From contig JASEFB010000058.1 of assembly GCA_030019325.1 (NCBI GenBank), positions 1-12,247 on the forward strand: DNA of 12,247 bases. The letters are read 5' to 3'. The notes below the pieces were generated by a model that saw nothing but the letters and a program-made list of their open reading frames with translations, was not told the DNA's origin and did no database searches. Positions 1 through 5,080 of the stretch are shown piece by piece; within the stretch, counting starts at the first letter, position 1, and the number at the start of each line of letters is the position of its first letter. The position numbers and the translations under genes were made by a program. Origin of the DNA: an archaeon (GTDB taxonomy: Archaea > Halobacteriota > Syntropharchaeia > Alkanophagales > Methanospirareceae).

Positions 1-1082
1 TAAAGAGTGTAAAGGACGTAGCGAAATTAGAGGACCCGGTTGGTAAAACACTCTCAGCAATTGAGATGGATAAAGGCTTAGAGCTCTTTCAGGTATCCTG
101 CCCAATTGGGGTGATCGGTGTGATCTTCGAAGCACGCCCTGATGCACTCGTTCAAATTTCCTCACTCTGCCTGAAAACCGGCAATGCCGTACTGCTCAAA
201 GGAGGATCTGAAGCTCGCAATTCAAATGAAGCGCTCTTCGAGCTGGTATCAAAGGCATCATCCGAAGGCGATGGAATCCCCGAAGGCTGGATTCGCTTAC
301 TTGAAACGAGGGAAGAGGTAAGCGAGATGCTAACATTGAATGAGTATATAGATCTCATCGTGCCACGGGGAAGCAACCAACTGGTGAAGTTTATACAGGA
401 CAACACCAGTATCATGGTTTTGGGACATTCGGAGGGTATATGCCATGTTTATGTTGACCGGGACGCTGATGTGGATATGGCGCTGGATATAAGTTACGAT
501 GCTAAGGTTCAATATCCCGCGGTTTGTAACGCTGCGGAGACGTTGCTCGTGGATTCCGCAATTGCACGCGAATTCCTATCCCCGATGGTCGATCGGTATC
601 TACAAGCAGGGGTTGAGATCCGAGCATGTCCAAAAACACTGGAACTCTTGAAAGATAAAAAGGAGATAAAGCCCGCATCGGAAGAGGATTGGCATACCGA
701 ATATAACGATTTAATTATCTCCATCAAAGTGGTCGACGGCGTTGACGATGCCATCAAACATATCAATCATTATGGATCGGGGCATACCGATGCAATCATC
801 ACGGAGAATAAAAAAACCGCGCTTAAGTTCATGCAGTTTGTTGATTCCTCCTCGGTGATGCATAACGCATCAACACGGTTCAGTGATGGATTCCGGTATG
901 GTAAAGGCGCCGAAGTAGGTATAAGCACGTATAAGGTGCATGCACGAGGACCGGTTGGATTGGAGGGGTTGGTCATTTACAAATATCTCCTGGTCGGCAA
1001 GGGGCATGTAGTGGCTCCCTATATAGGCCCTGATGCGAAGGAATTTACCCATAGGAGATTGCCAAAACAATTCTCCTTTTAA
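1..1082 (+). CDS. proA: Glutamate-5-semialdehyde dehydrogenase (gamma-glutamyl phosphate reductase), 5'-truncated by the window edge
   Basis: ProA reduces gamma-glutamyl phosphate to glutamate-5-semialdehyde with NADPH, the second step from glutamate to proline, in the cytoplasm. The frame is open from position 3, so the ATG at 66 is internal. The 21 codons before it continue the ProA N-terminal domain, ending just before the VSCPIGVIGVIFEARPD-like block. The catalytic cysteine is in VCNAAETLLV (codon 525-527). The STRFSDG...GAEVGIST block at about 865-930 and HARGPVGLEGL near 940-970 are family signatures. About 359 residues are visible against a usual 410-450, so roughly 60-90 N-terminal residues lie outside the window. 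The stop is at 1080-1082. Its partner proB, if adjacent, would be upstream and is not seen. The gene converges with the minus-strand unit that ends at 1118. Identification is firm from several conserved blocks. Confidence 0.95.
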   Translation, partial: KSVKDVAKLEDPVGKTLSAIEMDKGLELFQVSCPIGVIGVIFEARPDALVQISSLCLKTGNAVLLKGGSEARNSNEALFELVSKASSEGDGIPEGWIRLLETREEVSEMLTLNEYIDLIVPRGSNQLVKFIQDNTSIMVLGHSEGICHVYVDRDADVDMALDISYDAKVQYPAVCNAAETLLVDSAIAREFLSPMVDRYLQAGVEIRACPKTLELLKDKKEIKPASEEDWHTEYNDLIISIKVVDGVDDAIKHINHYGSGHTDAIITENKKTALKFMQFVDSSSVMHNASTRFSDGFRYGKGAEVGISTYKVHARGPVGLEGLVIYKYLLVGKGHVVAPYIGPDAKEFTHRRLPKQFSF

Positions 1083-1093
1083 CAAAAGAAAAC

Positions 1094-1114
1094 CTGTGCT
1101 AAAAGAAAAAAGAA
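1094..1114 (-). terminator. T-rich terminator for the minus-strand membrane regulator pair
   Basis: Immediately downstream of the minus-strand stop at 1118 the minus strand reads a pyrimidine-rich run with two T tracts (plus strand AAAAGAAAAAAGAAG). Archaeal RNA polymerase commonly terminates on T tracts without a hairpin. The assignment rests on composition and position only. Confidence 0.4.
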
Positions 1115-1117
1115 GTA

Positions 1118-1711
1118 TTAGGGAGCATCGAGTTTCACCATCTTGCTCATCCCATAATCATACCGAAATATCAAACTGCGGTCTTCCAAGTCTTGCAATA
1201 TTCTCGAAAGCGTGGACTTCGGTATTCCCGTTCGAGCTGACAGGTCCGCCTGATTCATCTCTCCGTATTCCATCAATGATTCTATCACTTTCTTCTCGTT
1301 CCCTTTCAGTACTTTCAGAAGTCCTGCCCTGTCATCCTCAGGAGCTGCTTTGCTCGTTTCTGGAACATTCACAGCTGGAATATGTTCATGTGTATCAGCA
1401 TTCTGCACCTGTAACGCCGATTCCAAACCTGCCTCCTTCTGTTCCGCTTCCTGCTCAATCCTCTCTTTTTCAGGCATCCGAAACCACACGAAGAGCAGAT
1501 AAAAAGCGCTTGCGCCGAGCAAGAACGAAGAAATAGCGATAATCACGCAATCTAGAGCCGTATATACGCTTGGAACCACCTTCACGTAGGTGGATTGTCC
1601 TTCGACAATCACCTGAATGTCCGTGGGGAGCATGAATCTTGATGCAAGTAGCATGAACACCGCCACGACGAACAGAGCCATCACAAGTGTGGTCTTTCCT
1701 TCGACTTTCAT
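1118..1711 (-). CDS. Membrane-anchored winged-helix transcriptional regulator
   Basis: A 197-residue protein with two predicted membrane segments (about residues 7-27 and 53-77) separated by a short outer or loop region with polar residues (29-50). A charged Glu/Lys/Gln-rich, probably flexible linker (79-130) follows, then a C-terminal MarR/ArsR-like winged helix (about 131-195). The recognition helix region reads TGIPKSTLSRILQDLE at 161-176 and is followed by a basic wing ending MSKMVKL. This architecture, with an N-terminal membrane hairpin and a cytoplasmic DNA-binding domain, is common in methanogen-type euryarchaea; such domains are usually annotated as HTH or DUF7343-like. Only three bases separate its start from the stop of the upstream 69-residue membrane protein, so the two are probably cotranscribed. 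Its target and signal are unknown; direct signalling from the membrane to DNA is inferred from architecture. Confidence 0.8.
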   Translation of the reverse strand: MKVEGKTTLVMALFVVAVFMLLASRFMLPTDIQVIVEGQSTYVKVVPSVYTALDCVIIAISSFLLGASAFYLLFVWFRMPEKERIEQEAEQKEAGLESALQVQNADTHEHIPAVNVPETSKAAPEDDRAGLLKVLKGNEKKVIESLMEYGEMNQADLSARTGIPKSTLSRILQDLEDRSLIFRYDYGMSKMVKLDAP

Positions 1712-1714
1712 TCT

Positions 1715-1924
1715 TTACTTTCTCAACTTTGACACTTCTAATACGATACCAAAGTTAAAGAAGATTTGACCGACCATAAAGCCTGCAAATACATCTTCTA
1801 TTGTCAAGGGTGTTGCATGACCGGCTCTTATTAGCACGTATAGAACTGCGGTTACGATTGTAACACCTAATCCAATGTACATCATGATTATAGGAGCATC
1901 AAGATATTTACTCGTCGCTTCCAT
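1715..1924 (-). CDS. Small two-helix membrane protein, cotranscribed with the winged-helix regulator
   Basis: A 69-residue protein I cannot assign to a named family. Hydrophobic segments lie at about residues 11-34 and 45-63, with a short polar loop containing HATPLTIED between them and a basic tail (SKLRK). The positive tail and charged loop suggest a membrane hairpin. The ATG at 1924 is preceded on the minus strand by a purine-rich GGGGGAGGGAG stretch that can serve as ribosome binding site. A box A lies about 40 bases upstream. The next gene starts three bases after its stop, so it may be a sensor or partner subunit of the membrane-anchored regulator; that role is inferred from gene order only. 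Confidence 0.65.
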   Translation of the reverse strand: MEATSKYLDAPIIMMYIGLGVTIVTAVLYVLIRAGHATPLTIEDVFAGFMVGQIFFNFGIVLEVSKLRK

Positions 1925-1959
1925 CTCCCTCCCCCTCTTCCATTTTTAATTTCAACCTT

Positions 1960-2055
1960 CTACTTATATATTGGCGGGCTTATCCTTATAACTTTTTCTT
2001 TCTCGAGGTCAACATGCACGAAGTATATTGTTCCATCTTCCAACTTCAGTCTCAT
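1960..2055 (-). CDS. Possible 31-residue small protein or gene remnant
   Basis: An ATG at 2055 opens 31 codons with a charged, beta-strand-like composition (it begins MRLKLEDGTIYFVHVDLE and ends in SPPIYK). GAGG stands six bases before the ATG, a reasonable ribosome binding site. The ATG directly follows the TAA of the in-frame CxxC-containing stretch upstream, so this could be a translationally coupled small gene, or the tail of a longer gene broken by one stop codon. I recognise no family. Short ORFs of this size arise by chance, so the call is tentative. Confidence 0.3.
   Translation of the reverse strand: MRLKLEDGTIYFVHVDLEKEKVIRISPPIYK
1964..1972 (-). promoter_or_regulatory. Box A (TATA) of the small membrane protein/regulator operon
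   Basis: The minus strand reads AATATATAA about 40 bases upstream of the ATG at 1924. A start site about 25 bases downstream would leave a leader of about 15-20 bases containing the GGAGGG-like ribosome binding site. It directly follows the stop of the 31-codon ORF at 1960-2055. Confidence 0.5.
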
Positions 2056-2184
2056 TTACCGCCTCGATTCTCCCTTCTTGTATCTCCAAAACTCCCACTT
2101 CTCCATGCGACTATCATCTGCTCCAAGACAGTCAGGACAAAAGGTATCATAATGTGCGCCAATTATTATAATTTGGATTTTTAC
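2056..2184 (-). pseudogene. Open stretch encoding a CPxC zinc-knuckle-like segment, no start codon seen
   Basis: One minus-strand frame reads about 42 codons containing HYDTFCPDCLG, then MEKWEFWRYKKGE, ending at TAA 2058-2056. The CPDC pair, the aromatic/basic composition and the abrupt end look like the end of a protein. However, no ATG, GTG or TTG is in frame upstream before the terminator-like hairpin at 2181-2211. The frame continues open upstream to the stop of the exported protein gene. The stretch could be the remnant of a zinc-binding protein that once included the 31-codon ORF following its stop, or it could be chance. Only one CxxC is present, so it could not form a complete zinc site alone. 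Confidence 0.25.
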
Positions 2185-2211
2185 CCTCTCTAAAAAAGAA
2201 AAAGAGGGTAA
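2181..2211 (-). terminator. Hairpin/T-tract terminator after the exported protein gene
   Basis: TTACCCTCT at 2181-2189 pairs perfectly with AGAGGGTAA at 2203-2211 (9 bp stem, 13-base loop). On the minus strand the loop side is T-rich (TTTTTCTTTTTT), which suits archaeal T-tract termination about 50-75 bases past the stop at 2259. Confidence 0.5.
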
Positions 2212-2258
2212 TTTTGGAATCTTTTGTGTGCAATTGAATCACACGGTGAATAACGCGA

Positions 2259-2831
2259 CTATGTGTATATACTTGCACTATCGGTAAAACTGTCATCACC
2301 GCGCTCGCAGTAAATTGTAAAGACGTAGCGGTTATTGGGGTAAACAGTAAAAGTTCTTTCTAATTCGCCAGTACAACTGTCGTCAAATCCCCACCTGTCC
2401 GCTATTCTATCTTCATCTACACCACTATCGGGCGCTGTTAGTCTGAATATAGCATAACCACCAGTTATATCAATAGTGTCAATATATCTATAATCCACAG
2501 CAATCTTACAGGTAGCACCTCCAGCTGGGACACCCACTAGTTGCGCCCCCTGTGCATTTCCCGTACATACATTACCCGCACCCTCGTCGATCCTTAGCCA
2601 GCCTCCATCTACATTATAATCGGCTCTGGTTCCTACCTCACCAGTCACATTACTATCTGCTCTATATACAATAGCTTGTTCCATAGTTACAACTTGTACA
2701 GATGCATAAATTTCTCCGGAAATTTCTTCAGGCGAATCTTCTGAAGTACCCATTGCTGACATAAAACCCATGCTTGCAACCAACGCCACTATTAGCATCA
2801 CTGTAATTGTTACTTCTCCTTTCTTCTTCAT
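2259..2831 (-). CDS. Exported or membrane-tethered protein of unknown function
   Basis: From the ATG at 2831 the protein has 190 residues. It begins MKKKGEVTITVMLIVALVAS, a basic N-region followed by a hydrophobic segment, so it is a secretion signal or single membrane anchor. The KGEV sequence just before the hydrophobic stretch also fits the loose pattern of archaeal class III (type IV pilin-like) signals, an alternative I cannot exclude. The rest is acidic, rich in Gly, Thr, Asp and alternating hydrophobic residues, suggesting an extracellular beta-sandwich. Four cysteines in two pairs (VCTGN/TCKIA and DSCTGE/IYCERG) could form disulfides. A GTG at 2846 in the same frame would add five residues, but it sits inside the strong AGGAGGTGAT ribosome-binding sequence, so I prefer the ATG. 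No family recognised. Upstream lies a striking array of GGAAC/GTTCC half-sites. Confidence 0.7.
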   Translation of the reverse strand: MKKKGEVTITVMLIVALVASMGFMSAMGTSEDSPEEISGEIYASVQVVTMEQAIVYRADSNVTGEVGTRADYNVDGGWLRIDEGAGNVCTGNAQGAQLVGVPAGGATCKIAVDYRYIDTIDITGGYAIFRLTAPDSGVDEDRIADRWGFDDSCTGELERTFTVYPNNRYVFTIYCERGDDSFTDSASIYT

Positions 2832-2835
2832 CCTT

Positions 2836-2852
2836 CTCCATATCACCTCCTA
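2836..2852 (-). promoter_or_regulatory. Strong Shine-Dalgarno sequence of the exported protein gene
   Basis: The minus strand carries TTTAGGAGGTGATATGGAG here. AGGAGGTGAT is a near-perfect anti-16S match. It is rather far (about 14 bases) from the ATG at 2831, and a second GGAG closer to that ATG may contribute. It overlaps the GTG at 2846, which argues against that codon as the start. Confidence 0.55.
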
Positions 2853-2904
2853 AAGAGCGCCACGCCCGTAGGCGTTAAAGCACCCAACCCATACAAATCT
2901 CGGC

Positions 2905-2976
2905 TGGAACAGCATAAAAGAGCGAGGTGGAACATGCGTTCCAGAAAATGGAACAAGGTGTTCCGGAAAATGGAAT
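2905..2976. promoter_or_regulatory. Operator-like array of phased TGGAAC/GTTCCA half-sites
   Basis: Six copies of the hexamer lie at 2905-2910 (TGGAAC), 2928-2933 (TGGAAC), 2938-2943 (GTTCCA), 2949-2954 (TGGAAC), 2960-2965 (GTTCCG) and 2971-2976 (TGGAAT). The last five have centres 10, 11, 11 and 11 bases apart and alternate in orientation, so adjacent copies form inverted repeats such as TGGAACATGCGTTCCA. A 15-base unit TTCC(A/G)GAAAATGGAA recurs with a 22-base period. The first two half-sites flank the best box A candidate of the minus-strand exported protein gene. One site per helical turn suggests cooperative binding by a dimeric regulator; which regulator is unknown. Confidence 0.6.
2912..2920 (-). 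promoter_or_regulatory. Candidate box A of the exported protein gene
   Basis: The minus strand reads CTTTTATG at this position, about 85 bases upstream of the ATG at 2831. It lies between the first two GGAAC half-sites, a location where a bound repressor would block TBP. The match to box A is modest and the implied leader is long. Confidence 0.3.
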
Positions 2977-3040
2977 GCGTGTAAGTAGGTCTTTTACATT
3001 ACATTTTCAGAGGAAATTTTATTATAAAGATTTACCAACT

Positions 3041-3050
3041 TTTTATATGA
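3041..3050 (+). promoter_or_regulatory. Box A of the antitoxin gene
   Basis: TTTTATATGA, preceded by an A/C-rich BRE-like stretch, lies about 30 bases before position 3075. The transcript would start near 3070-3076, giving a very short leader to the ATG at 3087. Confidence 0.55.
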
Positions 3051-3086
3051 AAAAGTCAATAACAAAATAAATAAGTGAAAGAAAAG

Positions 3087-3323
3087 ATGGAAAAGACAAT
3101 AAAGGCAAGGTTCTTAGACGGTATTTTTAAGCCCTTAGAAAAGGTGGAACTTGAAGAGGGGAAAGAAGTTATCGTGACTATAAAAGAGATTCCCAAAGCC
3201 AAAGAAAAAAAGGATGCTTTTGAGAGAGCTGCTGGGAGCTGGAAGGATTTGGTTGATACAGAACGGTTAATCAAAGACATTTACGAGAGTCGAAGAATCA
3301 GAGCTCCAGAAGTTAAATTATGA
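3087..3323 (+). CDS. DUF104/AF2212-type antitoxin of a VapBC-like pair
   Basis: A 78-residue protein that starts MEKTIKARFLDGIFKPLEKV and continues with an acidic stretch and VIVTI, the pattern of the small DUF104 (AF2212-like) archaeal antitoxins: a compact N-terminal beta domain, then a charged helical tail (KAKEKKDAFERAAGSWKDLV...) that in active pairs wraps the PIN-domain toxin. A GTG at 3075 in frame would add MKEK, but the ATG at 3087 matches the family start. Its stop overlaps the ATG of the following vapC stub (ATGA, 3320-3323), the usual toxin-antitoxin coupling. The toxin partner is broken, so the antitoxin is probably an orphan here. Assigned by sequence pattern and context; antitoxin activity is inferred. 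Confidence 0.75.
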   Translation: MEKTIKARFLDGIFKPLEKVELEEGKEVIVTIKEIPKAKEKKDAFERAAGSWKDLVDTERLIKDIYESRRIRAPEVKL

Positions 3324-3403
3324 AATATCTCCTTGATACAAGTTGGGCTATTCATTATCTACAAGGCGAGCAAAGAGTTGTAAAGAATTTAAAGATTTTG
3401 TAG
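3320..3403 (+). pseudogene. VapC-type PIN-domain toxin stub, truncated after 27 codons
   Basis: The ATG at 3320 overlaps the antitoxin stop and opens MKYLLDTSWAIHYLQGEQRV, the typical PIN-domain start in which D6 of LLDTSW is the first metal-binding aspartate. A TAG at 3401-3403 ends it after 27 codons, whereas VapC proteins are usually 120-140 residues. From 3385 another frame (gaa ttt aaa gat...) stays open to a TGA at 3451 and reads EFKDFVALLPNYINTE, perhaps a frameshifted continuation, but the remaining acidic active-site motifs of PIN domains are absent. The toxin RNase must therefore be inactive. A frameshift plus deletion is the simplest account. Confidence 0.7.
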
Positions 3404-3440
3404 CTCTCCTTCCAAACTATATAAATACTGAAAATACATC

Positions 3441-3475
3441 ACCGTATAACTGACGGTTCTTTTCCTGTTACCTAT
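3441..3475 (+). terminator. Possible terminator after the antitoxin/vapC remnant
   Basis: ACCGT (3441-3445) and ACGGT (3453-3457) form a 5 bp stem with a 7-base loop, followed by a pyrimidine-rich TCTTTTCCTGTTACC stretch. The stem is short, so the call is weak. Confidence 0.3.
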
Positions 3476-3498
3476 TTCTATATATCCAGCTTACACGA

Positions 3499-3510
3499 TT
3501 TATATAAATA
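3499..3510 (+). promoter_or_regulatory. Box A of the PfkB-family kinase gene
   Basis: TTTATATAAATA is an excellent archaeal TATA element whose centre is about 26 bases before the ATG at 3530. The transcript is therefore probably leaderless or nearly so; no ribosome binding site is visible, which fits. Confidence 0.7.
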
Positions 3511-3529
3511 ACTTTGAAAGAGTGACGCT

Positions 3530-4492
3530 ATGAGGGCAAAACGGGGTGTGGAGAGACACGATGTGGTGGTCATAGGCGATATGTTCTGTGACATAGCCAC
3601 GATGCCAATCGAGGATTATCCAGAGCGCGACACGCAGATAGGCTGTGAATTTATGCTCACTATAGGAGGACAGGCCGGGAACTGCGCTGCTGCATGTGCC
3701 TCACTGGGGTTAAGAACAGCTCTCATCTGCAAAACAGGAAACGATATGCTCTCGGGGTGGGTACTATCCGAGTTACAAAAATTGGGTGCTGACTGCTTTG
3801 CCGGGGTGACTGAAAAAGAAGAGCTGCAGCGTCCGGGTATAACGGTAAGTATAGCCTTTGAAGATGGGAGCAGGTCAATGCTGTCAGACCGGGGAGCAAA
3901 TTTGGAACTCAAGGAAGAAGATGTAAACTTCGAACTGCTAAGAAAAACACGGTTCGTGATGCGGGCGGGTCACTGGAACACTGAAGGGCTTTTCCAGGCA
4001 AACAAGAAGATACTCAGGTTTGCTCAATCCGCAGGTGTGTATACCGGTGTAGATATAGGATGGAGTGCGTATCTCGGGTGGACAGCTCATGCAAGACAAA
4101 CCGTTTTTGATCTCCTCTCTTCTACTGATTTCCTTTTTGTTAACGAAGCGGAGATAAAAGGACTGAGTGGAAAGGAGGAAAGAGAAGGAGCGCATGATTT
4201 GTTGGATGAGGGCTGCAAAAACGTGATTGTTCATAGAGGTGCTGATGGCTCCGCCTGGGTAACTAAGGATTTTGAGATCAGCTGTCCAGCATTTGACGTG
4301 GAGCCGATAAGCCCAACCGGTGTAGGGGATGTCTTCAACGCAGGGTTTATATACGCCTTTTTGACGGGTCAAGATGCTAAAGAATGCCTTAGATTTGCTA
4401 ATGCCTGCGCGGCAACACATATAAGCAGAAAGAGGAGGAGAAATGTATTCCCTACACTAAGGGAAGTGGAAAAGTTGTATAAGAAGGAGTGA
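3530..4492 (+). CDS. PfkB/ribokinase-family carbohydrate or nucleoside kinase
   Basis: A 320-residue cytoplasmic kinase of usual family length. The N-terminal strand HDVVVIGDMFCDI holds the substrate-binding aspartate region. IGGQAGNCA (about 45-53) is the first PfkB signature, NEAE at 205-208 is the conserved NxxE Mg/phosphate motif, and SPTGVGDVFNAGFIYA (261-276) is the second signature with catalytic base D267. The anion hole is GVGD rather than the common GAGD, a tolerated variant. It transfers phosphate from ATP to a sugar- or nucleoside-like substrate; the exact substrate cannot be read from the sequence. The start follows a strong box A at leaderless distance. The arginine decarboxylase gene begins 24 bases after its stop, so they may be cotranscribed, although no shared pathway is obvious. 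Confidence 0.88.
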   Translation: MRAKRGVERHDVVVIGDMFCDIATMPIEDYPERDTQIGCEFMLTIGGQAGNCAAACASLGLRTALICKTGNDMLSGWVLSELQKLGADCFAGVTEKEELQRPGITVSIAFEDGSRSMLSDRGANLELKEEDVNFELLRKTRFVMRAGHWNTEGLFQANKKILRFAQSAGVYTGVDIGWSAYLGWTAHARQTVFDLLSSTDFLFVNEAEIKGLSGKEEREGAHDLLDEGCKNVIVHRGADGSAWVTKDFEISCPAFDVEPISPTGVGDVFNAGFIYAFLTGQDAKECLRFANACAATHISRKRRRNVFPTLREVEKLYKKE

Positions 4493-4516
4493 GCATAAAG
4501 ATAAGGAAGGAATAAA

Positions 4517-5017
4517 ATGAATGGAGAGATGATACCAAAGGCGTTTTTCGTTACGTCCGGTATGGGCATAGACCTCGAGCAAGCGGGGGCTTTTGACCTC
4601 GCTTTACGGAATGCGGGGATAGGCGAATGCAATTTGGTAGCGGTCTCTTCTATACTCCCTGCGAACGCAGTGGAAATGGAACGGAGTACCGTGGAGGTAA
4701 CACCTGGCAAAATATACTTTTGTGTGATGTCACGAGCTGATGGCAAATCGGGCGAGATCATTGGCGCTGGTATAGGATATGCCTGGATGGGGAAAGGAAA
4801 CGAGAAGGGGGAAGAGCAAAGAGAGTTTGGTATCGTCTGCGAGCATCATGGGCATTATTCACGAGAGTATCTGGCTGAGAAGATGCAAGAGAAGTTATAC
4901 ACGATGGCTGAGATTCGTGATAAGAAAATAGTCAAAAAGAAATTCGTAGTGGAGTCTGTAGAGGTGGAACGGGGAAAATTCGGCTCGGTAGTAGCAGCAC
5001 TCATGTTTGTATTTTGA
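4517..5017 (+). CDS. pdaD: Pyruvoyl-dependent arginine decarboxylase
   Basis: Converts arginine to agmatine and CO2, the entry to archaeal polyamine synthesis. The proenzyme self-cleaves between two serines to give a beta chain and an alpha chain with an N-terminal pyruvoyl group. Here the cleavage site is VSS in NLVAVSSILPANAVE (S44-S45). The preceding GIGECNL block and the later GAGIGYAWMG and CEHHGHYSREY segments fit the family. The length of 166 residues matches the roughly 150-165 of characterised archaeal enzymes. The start ATG at 4517 has AAGGAAGG about six bases upstream; an internal ATG four codons later is an alternative. The gene sits 24 bases behind the PfkB kinase gene. Confident identification. 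Confidence 0.92.
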   Translation: MNGEMIPKAFFVTSGMGIDLEQAGAFDLALRNAGIGECNLVAVSSILPANAVEMERSTVEVTPGKIYFCVMSRADGKSGEIIGAGIGYAWMGKGNEKGEEQREFGIVCEHHGHYSREYLAEKMQEKLYTMAEIRDKKIVKKKFVVESVEVERGKFGSVVAALMFVF

Positions 5018-5022
5018 GCAAA

Positions 5023-5031
5023 GTTTAAATG
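5023..5031 (+). promoter_or_regulatory. Candidate box A of radA
   Basis: GTTTAAATG lies about 55 bases before the GTG start at 5081. Initiation about 25 bases downstream would give a leader of around 28 bases containing the GAGGTGGAG ribosome binding site. Confidence 0.4.
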
Positions 5032-5080
5032 TTAAGATAACAAATTAGTTTACCATCACCTTTAGAGGTGGAGCGAGAAA

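Noticed and set aside
1033..1536. 167-codon plus-strand ORF
   Set aside because: It is antisense to the winged-helix regulator, overlaps the end of proA, has Ser/Pro/Leu-rich shadow composition, and shows no ribosome binding site.
2832..2846. GTG start adding five residues to the exported protein
   Set aside because: The GTG is embedded in the AGGAGGTGAT ribosome-binding sequence; the ATG at 2831 gives a standard basic signal N-region.
3938..4420. 160-codon minus-strand ORF inside the PfkB kinase gene
   Set aside because: The plus strand carries clear kinase motifs over the same interval, and the antisense product has no recognisable features.
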